64,000 nt of DNA. Origin: Vibrio marinisediminis (GTDB lineage: Bacteria; Pseudomonadota; Gammaproteobacteria; Enterobacterales; Vibrionaceae). Positions 36,992-45,347 of this stretch are shown one piece after another. The notes beneath the pieces are model-generated. The model ran no database searches. It had not been told where the DNA came from and worked only from the letters and a program-made list of their open reading frames with translations. Each line of letters starts with the position of its first letter. Within the stretch, counting starts at the first letter, position 1. Location of the stretch: the NCBI RefSeq assembly GCF_014050145.1, contig NZ_JACFYF010000004.1:280597-344596 (forward strand). The letters run 5' to 3'. The position numbers and the translations under genes are program-made.

Positions 36992-38497
36992 ATGATCGCA
37001 TTGGTAAAACGGTTAACGGTTAGCCAAACACTGTTTTTGTCTCATCTATTGCTAGCGCTTCTGATCATTTCGGGAATGAGTGTCGCAAGGTATGAGAGTG
37101 AGTGGCACCGCCAAATCCGTTTTTCTGCCGCGCTGGCTAAGCAGTCATTGCAGTCGCAAGTTCATATGTTTTCAACTGCGGTTTCTGGTTTGAACTATGC
37201 TTCCATGACCCTGACTTCAACCGTTGAAACGCTATCTGCCATTGATGATGCGCTGTTTATTGAAGTGAGTGGTCGATCAGATCACACTAATAGATCCGTG
37301 GTAGTTCGTTATATTCCTAAAACGAAAATGGTATGGCGAGCAGATGTTGAAAATGGTGAGATGGATACGTCAATGGCTCGTATTGGCAAGCTTGAAGCCT
37401 TGCTAAAACAGGTGGAGTCGTATAATACCCTTGAGTCTCGTAAGCTCAATTACCTATTAGAGAAAGCCCGTTCTGAGCATCGCTTACTCGAAAACAGTGA
37501 TGTCATGGCAGAATCATACACTTTAGATTGGGATAAGCCGCTGGATGTCGACGAACCCTTTTTCCTTGATGACAATAACTACGTCTTACACGTAGTGTTA
37601 CCACTGAGAAACAAAAATGGTGGTTTAATATGGGCAGTATTTGATGCACAAGAGCTCGCTCAGTTTAAAACAGCGTTAACTCGTTCAATTGCACTCCAAG
37701 CGTTGATTGCGTTGTTTTTGGCGCTTGCCGTCGTTTATTGGGTGGCACATTGGATTGTTAATCCATTAAATAATTTGGCTTCGAGTATGGGGGGCTCCGC
37801 TAGCTACCGGAGTTTAGATGCATTTCCTGAGTTAGAACGTGATGATGAAATCGGACAACTGGCTCGAGCATATCGTGGTTTGCTATTAAAAATCGACCAG
37901 CAACTGGATTCGTTGAGAGCGAAATCCGATGCTGACTCGCTAACAGGGCTTGGCTCTCGGTATAAATACAGTCGCACGGTACTGCCTTATATAGAGCGCA
38001 GCATTCACAGTGGTCAGGTTGTTGGCTTGATGATTTGTGATATCGACAACTTTAAAGCGTACAACGATATTTATGGTCACATGCAGGGAGACAGAGCCTT
38101 AGTTAGCGTAGCCAATAGCCTACAAGCACAGTTAACCAACGTAGATATGGCGTTCCGTTATGGTGGTGAAGAGTTCGTTATTTTGTGTTACCGGCATGAC
38201 AGAAAGGAACTTGAAAGAGTAAGCGAGCTATTAAGGCGCTCGGTGGAAAATACCAATTTGATTCACAGCGGTAATCCAAATTATGAAAAAATCACCGTTT
38301 CTATTGGTGGGGCATTGGCACATGTTGATAGCCTAACTGGTGAACCAATTGATTATGAACAGTTGGTTGAATCATTATTTACTACCGCCGACAGAGTGCT
38401 GTATGAATGCAAAAGGTCAGGAAGAAATCGTTCAGCTTGGGCAAGTGTATTTAGCACTCAGATCGTCGAAGTTCATTCAGCGACAAGCACTAAGTGA
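36992..38497 (+). CDS. Membrane diguanylate cyclase with periplasmic sensor and HAMP
   Basis: A 501-residue c-di-GMP synthase. TM1 spans about 13-31, the periplasmic domain about 32-225, TM2 about 228-250, HAMP follows, and the GGDEF domain occupies about 310-485. The active site reads RYGGEEFVIL, so it should be catalytic. The inhibitory-site position five residues upstream reads TNVD rather than RxxD, so product inhibition through that site is probably lost. It is cotranscribed with the P460-like protein 11 bp upstream, which could be its periplasmic input. The 3' end overlaps the convergent dehydrogenase gene by 25 bp. Confidence 0.92.
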   Translation: MIALVKRLTVSQTLFLSHLLLALLIISGMSVARYESEWHRQIRFSAALAKQSLQSQVHMFSTAVSGLNYASMTLTSTVETLSAIDDALFIEVSGRSDHTNRSVVVRYIPKTKMVWRADVENGEMDTSMARIGKLEALLKQVESYNTLESRKLNYLLEKARSEHRLLENSDVMAESYTLDWDKPLDVDEPFFLDDNNYVLHVVLPLRNKNGGLIWAVFDAQELAQFKTALTRSIALQALIALFLALAVVYWVAHWIVNPLNNLASSMGGSASYRSLDAFPELERDDEIGQLARAYRGLLLKIDQQLDSLRAKSDADSLTGLGSRYKYSRTVLPYIERSIHSGQVVGLMICDIDNFKAYNDIYGHMQGDRALVSVANSLQAQLTNVDMAFRYGGEEFVILCYRHDRKELERVSELLRRSVENTNLIHSGNPNYEKITVSIGGALAHVDSLTGEPIDYEQLVESLFTTADRVLYECKRSGRNRSAWASVFSTQIVEVHSATSTK

Positions 38498-39555
38498 TAG
38501 ATATTCCCTCGGTCAGTCGCAAAAATAATTTTATCATTGGGGGTGAGTACCAATGAGCGTATTCTTTCACCTAAGTGTTGTAAAATTCGCTGCTCATCGA
38601 CGATTTTATTGTCTGACAGACTGACAATATTGAGATGTGCCAGTTTAAGTGAACCAATAATGAATTTATCGCGTAAGGGCAAGTAACGCTCTCCTCGATA
38701 CAGAATCATACTACTTGGCGCGATGGACGGTACGTACGTCTTCAGAGGGGAGGTGATCCCAGCCATCTCTTTTGCTTCGCCTACCGCAATCGGCCCCCAA
38801 TACTCTTTACCATGGGAAGTGACAGGCCAACCATAGTTCTCTCCTTTTGCAATCAGGTTGATTTCATCACCGCCTCTAGGACCATGTTCGATTGACCAGA
38901 GTTGGTTGCTATACTCATCATGAAATAATCCTTGTGGATTACGATGACCATAGCTCCATATTGCGCTAGCGATTTTGCCTTGATCGTAAAAAGGATTGGA
39001 TTGAGGAATGCTGCCGTCAGGGTTTAGCCTCAGAATACTGCCTGCATGAGTTTGTAAATTCTGCCCATTTGCTCGCTCACCACGATCACCAATTGAAAAG
39101 AAAATATACTGATCATCAAAAGTAATTCGGCTACCAAAATGTCGTCCAGTCCTCGAACCGGAATGGCTAGTGAACAGATCCGTCAGCTTGGTGAGTTTGT
39201 CTTCGGCTAATACCGCTTTGGCGAGTATGGTTTCGATACCAGTGCGAGTGTCGCGACTGTAAGTGAAGTAGAATGTGCTTGGTTCAAATGGAGATCGAGC
39301 CACATCGAGCAGTCCGCCTTGTCCTTTAGCGATAACGTTCGGGTAGGTTAAGATCCTTTGATAATTCCTTGATTCGTGATTCAGTATCCCAACATCGCCA
39401 TTGCGTTCTGTAACCAGTAGGCGTTGCTCATCAATGACCGCCATTCCCCAAGGCACATTAAGACCTGAGACAATGAGCTCCGCTTGCCACTCTTTTGCAT
39501 GGCTACTAAAGCTGACAAACAGGAGTAGAAGTATCTTGGTTATTTTCATCTTCAT
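38473..39555 (-). CDS. PQQ-dependent sugar dehydrogenase-like protein (YliI/Asd type)
   Basis: A secreted six-bladed beta-propeller of the soluble aldose/sorbosone dehydrogenase family. The ATG at 39555 gives a clear signal peptide (MKMKITKILLLLFVSFSSHA). A start 19 codons upstream would bury it. Family motifs are LNVPWGMA, GGLLDVA, HFGSRI, IWSYGHRNPQGL and EHGPRGGDEIN, which include the catalytic-histidine and PQQ-contact regions. The mature protein is of normal size for the family. The promoter is in the gap shared with the TetR gene and two operator copies. Confidence 0.9.
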   Translation of the reverse strand: MKMKITKILLLLFVSFSSHAKEWQAELIVSGLNVPWGMAVIDEQRLLVTERNGDVGILNHESRNYQRILTYPNVIAKGQGGLLDVARSPFEPSTFYFTYSRDTRTGIETILAKAVLAEDKLTKLTDLFTSHSGSRTGRHFGSRITFDDQYIFFSIGDRGERANGQNLQTHAGSILRLNPDGSIPQSNPFYDQGKIASAIWSYGHRNPQGLFHDEYSNQLWSIEHGPRGGDEINLIAKGENYGWPVTSHGKEYWGPIAVGEAKEMAGITSPLKTYVPSIAPSSMILYRGERYLPLRDKFIIGSLKLAHLNIVSLSDNKIVDEQRILQHLGERIRSLVLTPNDKIIFATDRGNIYHLVLVAE

Positions 39556-39706
39556 GCCATCTATAGCAATGCCTGATGTTGTTATCTTAGCAAATAGGTC
39601 GACGTTAAGCATTTGGAGGTTACTTCTTGCTGTGAGGGTAAAGTGCGATCAATACGATTAAATTTGTTTATGGTTAACTTGAAACTGATTCATTTCTGAC
39701 ATATTC

Positions 39707-39719
39707 TGACGAAGCGTCA
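39707..39719. promoter_or_regulatory. Operator palindrome copy 1 (TGACGAAGCGTCA)
   Basis: A perfect 5-bp-arm inverted repeat, TGACG-AAG-CGTCA, in the gap between the PQQ dehydrogenase and TetR genes. It is one of four copies of TGACGANNCGTCA, all within about 1.05 kb around the TetR gene. Confidence 0.75.
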
Positions 39720-39723
39720 AAAA

Positions 39724-39736
39724 TGACGATGCGTCA
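39724..39736. promoter_or_regulatory. Operator palindrome copy 2 (TGACGATGCGTCA)
   Basis: Centred 17 bp from copy 1 and so probably bound cooperatively. An extended -10 box, TGTTACAAT, lies 35 bp downstream at 39768-39776 and is a candidate promoter for the TetR gene. Confidence 0.75.
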
Positions 39737-39816
39737 TAAATTGAATTCGGTGGGAAAAATCGAATCGTGTTACAATGGTAAGGTCAAGGAGCATAGATAG
39801 ACGGGCAAAGAGAATC

Positions 39817-40605
39817 ATGTTTGGTTTTAGCTGTAAAAATAAAGAGCAAAAAAGTAATGGTGGTTGTTCGCTTGGACGAAGCAAAAAACAACAAGCCATT
39901 GCAGATAGAGAGATAGAACTTATTTTACTCGCCAAGTCTCTGGTTCAAGAGCAAGGTTTTAGTAATTTAACAATGGATAAGTTAACGGCGTTAAGCCCTT
40001 ATTCAAAAGGGACTATCTACAACCATTTTTGCAGTAAAGAAGATGTGATTATTGCGCTGTGTATTCATTCGCTCAAATCAGAGGCGTTGTTGTTTGCAAG
40101 AACGAACCAGTTTAGTGGTAGTACTCGTGAACAAGTGGTAGCTATGCACGTGAGTTACCGGATCTATGCACGCATGGAACCAGTATTATCAACATGCGCC
40201 ATCATGGCGAAGAGCCCATGGGTACTTGAGAAAGCCTCACCTGACAGAGTGAAAGTAATGAATGAGTTGGAGGAACAAGTCGTCACTTACGCTGATGGTT
40301 TGGTACTTGAAGCCGTCTCTGCTGGTGATTTGCGTTTTTCACCTGGCATAGGCTCAGACTCAATTGTATTTGCTAACTGGGCAATAGCATTTGGATCAAA
40401 CGCATTAGCTCAAAATGCTTCACAAAGCCATTGTATTAAGCGATTGCAAGACCCTTTCACCGTACTGAATAATGCAAACATGTTGCTTGATGGTCTTAAC
40501 TGGAAACCTTTGTCGACAGAGTGGGACTATCGGAAAACATGGCAGCGTGTTGAGCAAGAACTATTCAGTGAAGAAATAGCCTATCTTGATTCTGTAGGTC
40601 GTTAG
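39817..40605 (+). CDS. TetR-family transcriptional regulator
   Basis: A 262-residue regulator with an N-terminal HTH (MDKLTALSPYSKGTIYNHFC, about 50-70) and a helical ligand-binding C-terminal domain. The ATG at 39817 is preceded by AAAGAGAATC. The open frame's earlier ATG at 39775 lacks a ribosome-binding site. An extra N-terminal tail of about 25 residues with two cysteines (FGFSCKNKEQKSNGGCSLG) precedes the HTH, unusual for TetR proteins. Flanking palindromes at 39707, 39724, 40645 and 40746 suggest that it controls itself and the downstream exporter operon, most simply as a repressor. Confidence 0.88.
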   Translation: MFGFSCKNKEQKSNGGCSLGRSKKQQAIADREIELILLAKSLVQEQGFSNLTMDKLTALSPYSKGTIYNHFCSKEDVIIALCIHSLKSEALLFARTNQFSGSTREQVVAMHVSYRIYARMEPVLSTCAIMAKSPWVLEKASPDRVKVMNELEEQVVTYADGLVLEAVSAGDLRFSPGIGSDSIVFANWAIAFGSNALAQNASQSHCIKRLQDPFTVLNNANMLLDGLNWKPLSTEWDYRKTWQRVEQELFSEEIAYLDSVGR

Positions 40606-40610
40606 AAAGT

Positions 40611-40632
40611 GAAAGCCCGGATGGGCTTTTAT
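40611..40632 (+). terminator. Terminator of the TetR gene
   Basis: A stem AAAGCCC / GGGCTTT with a 4-nt loop is followed by TATTATG. It separates the regulator from the exporter operon. Confidence 0.7.
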
Positions 40633-40644
40633 TATGACCATTTA

Positions 40645-40657
40645 TGACGAAGCGTCA
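40645..40657. promoter_or_regulatory. Operator palindrome copy 3 (TGACGAAGCGTCA)
   Basis: Identical to copy 1. It lies 117 bp upstream of the exporter start, near the region expected to hold the promoter. Confidence 0.75.
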
Positions 40658-40745
40658 CTTTTGATGTGACTAATCTGTTCACAGTTAGTCCATATAGCAA
40701 GTTCATTAATTAACCAGAGGATTCTGGTTTTTCTATGAACTATTT

Positions 40746-40758
40746 TGACGAATCGTCA
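40746..40758. promoter_or_regulatory. Operator palindrome copy 4 (TGACGAATCGTCA)
   Basis: A perfect inverted repeat, TGACG-AAT-CGTCA, ending 15 bp before the exporter ATG at 40774. Its position argues against the upstream ATG at 40735, which would put it inside the coding sequence. Confidence 0.75.
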
Positions 40759-40773
40759 CAAATGGAGAGTGTG

Positions 40774-43140
40774 ATGAACACCGATAATTTCAATTCTAAC
40801 GCTTGGTTCACCTGGCCGACACGGTTTACGTGGTGGGTGCTGAGCATAGCGACCTTACTTATTGTTGTTGCAACAATTGGTGGGAAGAACCTGTATTTTG
40901 AGGGCGATTATGAAGTCTTCTTTGATGGTGAAAATAAGCAACTGCAAGCGTTTGATGAAATTCAAGCGACCTTCTCTAAATCCGATAATGTTTCGATCGT
41001 TGTGGCGCCGCGTGACAACAATATCTTTTCTGAATCGACTTTAACGCTAATCCAGCAACTCACGACAGAGGCATGGCAGATCCCATACTCGAGCCGTGTT
41101 GATTCATTGGCTAATTTTCAACATACCGAAGCAATAGAAGACGATCTCTTAGTCGAGGATTTACTCTATGAAGCTTACCCATTGACGATAGAGCGAATTG
41201 AACGTGTTAAGAAAGTTGCGTTCAGTGAGCCTGCACTTGTTGATTCAATGATTTCAAGAGCCGGTGACGTGTCAGTGGTTAACGTGACGATTCAAATGCC
41301 GGAGATTGACAAAACGGCGGAGTCAGTGGAAGTGAATGCGTATGTGGATCAGCTGATTGATAGATATTCAGATCAATACCCTCAAGTCGAGTTCTACAAA
41401 GCTGGCGTAATAGCATTGAACGATGCGTTTATGGTCGCTGCACAAGATGACAGTGCCACTTTAGTGCCCGCCATGTTTTTGGTGATCTTGGTTTTTCTTA
41501 CCGTCATGCTGCGTTCGATCTTCAGTGTTATTGCCACACTTATTATCATTTTCGGCTCAGTTGCTGCAACCATGGGGCTCACTGGGTGGGTTGGGATGTA
41601 TGTCACCACCGCAACTGTGAATATTCCCACCTTGGTGATGACATTGGCAGTCGCAGACTGTGTCCATGTAATTGCAACTATGCGTCATAGAATGAAATTG
41701 GGTGATGACAAAGTTAATGCCATTAACCACAGTATCGCGATTAACGCGATGCCAATTCTTATCACTTCAGTGACCACAGCGATTGGCTTTTTGATGATGA
41801 ACATGTCGGATTCTCCGGTTCTGCGAGACTTTGGTAATGTCGCGGCACTGGGGGTAATGCTGGCTTGTCTGCTCTCTGTTTCACTATTACCTGCCATGTT
41901 AAAGCTGTTACCAATCAAAGCGCCAGTTCAAGTCGACCCAGATCAAGCAAAGCCAGTTTTGGTTGATAAGCTGGCAGATATAGTGATTACTTATCGCAAA
42001 ATACTCTTACCCACATCTATCGTCATCATTGCTTTGACGGCTTCGTTGATCCCTTTGAATAAAGTCAACGATGACTCAGTAAAGTACTTCGATCAAGGTA
42101 GTGAGTTTCGTCAAGCGGCAGATTTCATGGAACAACGAATCAGCGGTATGACGAATATCAGTATCGCGATTAAAACCGGAGAGTCGCAAGGTGTCGCGGC
42201 ACCGGAGTTAATCGCCACGCTGGCTGAATTCACGCATTGGTTACGAGCACAACCAGAGACTGATCATGTCGCCTCACTATCAGACACTTATAAGCGCTTG
42301 AACAAAAATATGCACGGTGATGACGCGAGCTATTATCGCTTGCCGGATCAACGTGAATTGGCAGCGCAGTATTTGTTACTTTATGAAATGTCGTTGCCGT
42401 TTGGTTTGGATCTCAATAACCAAATCAATATCGATAAATCTGCGGTGAAAGTGGTTGTCACCACAAAGAATTTAGGCAGCGTCGAATTGGTCGACTTAGA
42501 GCAGAGGATCTACCAATGGTTCGCCAACCATGCACCACACTATGAGGTGGTCGCTTCAAGCCCTAATTTGATGTTCGCTCATATTGGTGAAACGAATATG
42601 GCAAGTATGCTCACCACACTACCTATTACCTTAGTGCTGATTTCTGCGCTAATGATTTTCTCATTAAAATCCTTACGTTTAGGGCTTATTAGCTTAATGC
42701 CTAATATCGCTCCAGCAGTGATCGGTTTTGGTCTTTGGGCGCTTATTTCTGGTGAGATAAATCTCGGGCTTTCGGTGGTTGTGACTTTAACTCTCGGCAT
42801 TGTTGTGGATGATGCCGTGCACTTTCTTTCCAAATACCAACGCGCGCGAAAAATGGGACAGAACGCAGAGCAAGCCGTTCGCTACGCTTTCCATACAGTA
42901 GGGCGAGCGCTTTGGATCACCACGGTGGTGCTTGTGGCGGGTTTCTTGGTATTGGCTATGTCGAGCTTTAGGCTCAATGCCGACATGGGGCTATTGAGTG
43001 CGGTGGTTATCTTCATTGCCCTGGTGGTGGACTTTGTATTTTTACCGGCTTTGTTGATGAGGTTTGATAAAGCCGACTACACAGTGAACGAGCCTGAGCT
43101 TCAGAACTCTCATTCAACTCTTGCGTCAGCAAAGAACTAA
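40774..43140 (+). CDS. MMPL/RND-superfamily exporter
   Basis: A 788-residue inner-membrane transporter with two repeats, each one TM, a periplasmic domain and five TM segments. The proton-relay-type segments are LAVADCVHVIATM in the first half and IVVDDAVHFLSKYQ in the second. This branch exports lipids and other hydrophobic molecules rather than drugs. The ATG at 40774 has GGAGAGTG seven bases upstream. The ATG at 40735 would place operator copy 4 inside the gene and has a poor site. It heads an operon with a LolA-like protein and an outer-membrane barrel, suggesting transfer across the envelope. Confidence 0.88.
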   Translation: MNTDNFNSNAWFTWPTRFTWWVLSIATLLIVVATIGGKNLYFEGDYEVFFDGENKQLQAFDEIQATFSKSDNVSIVVAPRDNNIFSESTLTLIQQLTTEAWQIPYSSRVDSLANFQHTEAIEDDLLVEDLLYEAYPLTIERIERVKKVAFSEPALVDSMISRAGDVSVVNVTIQMPEIDKTAESVEVNAYVDQLIDRYSDQYPQVEFYKAGVIALNDAFMVAAQDDSATLVPAMFLVILVFLTVMLRSIFSVIATLIIIFGSVAATMGLTGWVGMYVTTATVNIPTLVMTLAVADCVHVIATMRHRMKLGDDKVNAINHSIAINAMPILITSVTTAIGFLMMNMSDSPVLRDFGNVAALGVMLACLLSVSLLPAMLKLLPIKAPVQVDPDQAKPVLVDKLADIVITYRKILLPTSIVIIALTASLIPLNKVNDDSVKYFDQGSEFRQAADFMEQRISGMTNISIAIKTGESQGVAAPELIATLAEFTHWLRAQPETDHVASLSDTYKRLNKNMHGDDASYYRLPDQRELAAQYLLLYEMSLPFGLDLNNQINIDKSAVKVVVTTKNLGSVELVDLEQRIYQWFANHAPHYEVVASSPNLMFAHIGETNMASMLTTLPITLVLISALMIFSLKSLRLGLISLMPNIAPAVIGFGLWALISGEINLGLSVVVTLTLGIVVDDAVHFLSKYQRARKMGQNAEQAVRYAFHTVGRALWITTVVLVAGFLVLAMSSFRLNADMGLLSAVVIFIALVVDFVFLPALLMRFDKADYTVNEPELQNSHSTLASAKN

Positions 43141-43166
43141 CAAATTTGATTATAAGGAATTTATCA

Positions 43167-43967
43167 ATGAAGACAGTAATAACACAGGGGTTAAGATTTC
43201 TCGCTTTAGCACTACTGGCGAACATTAGTGTAGCGAGTGTTGCCTATGCTGATGCACAAAGAGGTGTTGAGATAGCAAAGGAACGTAAAATACGTGATGA
43301 AGGGTGGGGGGATTCGTTGGCCACCATGGAGATGATTTTGATGGACTCACAAGGTGCAAGCAGCACGCGTTTGATGCGGTTAAAAAACCTTGAGGTGGAT
43401 GGGGATGGGGACAAAGGGTTAACCATATTTGACCAACCTAGAGACGTCAAAGGCACGGCTTTTTTAAACCACTCGCACGTGAAAGAAGCGGATGACCAAT
43501 GGCTATACCTTCCAGCTCTCAAGCGCGTAAAGCGCATCTCTTCTCGCAATAAATCGGGACCTTTTATGGGCAGCGAATTTTCATACGAAGATCTTAGTTC
43601 GTTTGAATTAGAGAAATACAGTTTCAACTATGTGAAAGACGAGCTACTGGGTGAAACCGCTACTTTCGTTCTAGAACAAATTCCCACAGATAAGCACTCA
43701 GGCTATACCAAGCAAATTACTTGGTTGGATCAAGATCATTATCGTCCAATAAAAGTGGAGTTTTATGACCGACGAGGTGCGCTATTGAAAACCCTAACTT
43801 TCAGTGGCTATCAACAGTATCTCAACAAATTCTGGCGCGCACATAAGATGGTTATGGTGAATCATCTATCAGGTAAAAGTACCGAATTAAACACCAGTGC
43901 ATTGGCGTTTCAAACTGGGCTAACCGACAAAGACTTTCAAAAGAATGTACTAAAACGCATAAGGTAG
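43167..43967 (+). CDS. LolA-like outer-membrane lipoprotein-sorting family protein
   Basis: A 266-residue exported protein. The ATG at 43167 has AAGGAA upstream and gives a signal peptide ending near VAYADA. The mature protein resembles the LolA/LolB-like fold group annotated as outer-membrane lipoprotein-sorting protein, with WGDSLATMEMIL, LYLPALKRVKRISSR and GSEFSYEDLSSFELEKY. Such proteins are repeatedly found beside MMPL exporters and may carry a hydrophobic cargo across the periplasm. It is not the housekeeping LolA. It starts 26 bp after the exporter and ends 6 bp before the barrel gene. Confidence 0.85.
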   Translation: MKTVITQGLRFLALALLANISVASVAYADAQRGVEIAKERKIRDEGWGDSLATMEMILMDSQGASSTRLMRLKNLEVDGDGDKGLTIFDQPRDVKGTAFLNHSHVKEADDQWLYLPALKRVKRISSRNKSGPFMGSEFSYEDLSSFELEKYSFNYVKDELLGETATFVLEQIPTDKHSGYTKQITWLDQDHYRPIKVEFYDRRGALLKTLTFSGYQQYLNKFWRAHKMVMVNHLSGKSTELNTSALAFQTGLTDKDFQKNVLKRIR

Positions 43968-43973
43968 CCTGGC

Positions 43974-45173
43974 ATGAGTAAAGGTAGTACCTCTATGAGG
44001 CTTAAGCTGGTGAGCGCATTGATAGCAAGCGTTGTGTCACCGGTAATCAATGCAACAGAACTGGCTGGCCAAATTAATATTGAGCATCGACAGTTCTTTG
44101 ATAATGGATTGCAGGGGCAAGATAAACAGCAAAGTTCGCTTGTTGTTCAGCCAGAATTATATTGGGAGCTGAATGACGGTCAGGCGAGCTTCACCTTAAC
44201 GCCATTTTATCGTTATGACAGTTTAGATAATGAGCGCAGTCATGGTGACATCCGAGAGGCGTTGTATCTCACTTATTGGGACGACTACGAGCTTAGAGCT
44301 GGCATTAGTAAAGTATTCTGGGGTGTCACAGAATCTGCTCATTTGGTCGATGTGGTTAATCAAACAGATGGCGTAGAATCGGTGGATGGCGAAGATAAGC
44401 TTGGACAACCCATGCTGCATTTCTCGGCAATAAAGCAATGGGGTACGGTTGACGCGTTACTCCTTCCATACTTTCGTGAACGTACTTTTGCCGGAGATGA
44501 TGGGCGCCTACGTCCTATTTACCCAGTATCATCTGAGGCTATTTATCAATCATCACGTGAGCAAAAGCACATTGATTACGCCTTGCGGTACAGTGTGATG
44601 CTCGATGATTGGGATGTAGGCGTTAGTTATTTCCAAGGAACAAATCGAGACCCCTATTTTCAAGTTGTTGGGCAAGGAGAAGGGCAACAACTGGCTCCTT
44701 ACTATGCTCAATCAAAACAATTGGGTGTTGATCTACAGGGTATTGTTGGTGACTGGCTATGGAAATTTGAAGGGATCTATCGCGACAGTTTGGACCATCA
44801 TACAGGTTTGATTGGTGGATTTGAGTACACTTGGGTCGGTGTGTTCGATTCTATTTTGGATATCGGCATGATCTCGGAATATCTCTATGACAGCCGAGGG
44901 AATAATGCGCAAAGCATTGGGCAAAATGATCTGTTTTTGGGTAGCCGTTTTGTATTGAATGATGAAGCAGGGACTGAAGTATTGTTTGGTATCACCCAAG
45001 ATTTAGACAATAGTGACGTTTTCAATGCGAAACTCGAAGCGTCTAGTCGATTATCGAATCATATTAAGTGGCGATTGGATGCGTGGCTGTTCGAAAATAA
45101 TACCCCAAGTGATCTGCTTTATTTTGCTCGGAAAGATGATTTTGTTGAATTATCTCTGGAGTATTACTTTTGA
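43974..45173 (+). CDS. Outer-membrane beta-barrel protein of the MMPL operon
   Basis: A 399-residue protein with an N-terminal export signal (cut near VINATE) and a long series of alternating-strand segments (YWELNDGQASFTLTPFYRY, YALRYSVMLDDWDVGVSYF). It ends VELSLEYYF, with the terminal Phe typical of BAM-inserted barrels. It resembles DUF1302-type porin-like proteins, although that match is by impression. It may start at ATG 43974 or 43995. It is the last gene of the operon, followed by a terminator. It would provide the outer-membrane end of the exporter route. Confidence 0.78.
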   Translation: MSKGSTSMRLKLVSALIASVVSPVINATELAGQINIEHRQFFDNGLQGQDKQQSSLVVQPELYWELNDGQASFTLTPFYRYDSLDNERSHGDIREALYLTYWDDYELRAGISKVFWGVTESAHLVDVVNQTDGVESVDGEDKLGQPMLHFSAIKQWGTVDALLLPYFRERTFAGDDGRLRPIYPVSSEAIYQSSREQKHIDYALRYSVMLDDWDVGVSYFQGTNRDPYFQVVGQGEGQQLAPYYAQSKQLGVDLQGIVGDWLWKFEGIYRDSLDHHTGLIGGFEYTWVGVFDSILDIGMISEYLYDSRGNNAQSIGQNDLFLGSRFVLNDEAGTEVLFGITQDLDNSDVFNAKLEASSRLSNHIKWRLDAWLFENNTPSDLLYFARKDDFVELSLEYYF

Positions 45174-45222
45174 ATTATTGCGCATATCGTACAAATTAAT
45201 TTAAAAGTAGAAAAAATGAACC

Positions 45223-45249
45223 AAGGGAGCAGATCAAGCTCCCCTTTTT
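45223..45249 (+). terminator. Terminator of the MMPL operon
   Basis: A stem AAGGGAGC / GCTCCCCTT with a 7-nt loop is followed by TTTTTAG, about 50 bp past the barrel stop codon. Confidence 0.85.
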
Positions 45250-45347
45250 AGTTTTTAAGTATGGGTTATTACAATAAGTTAGATAGAATGTTACGACTTG
45301 ATGAACATGATTGCTGAAAACACATTTGTATATTTAGAGGTTCGTTT

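Noticed and set aside
40735-40773. Extended N-terminus of the MMPL exporter from ATG 40735
   Set aside because: It would include an operator palindrome in the coding region, and its ribosome-binding site is too far away. The ATG at 40774 is better.
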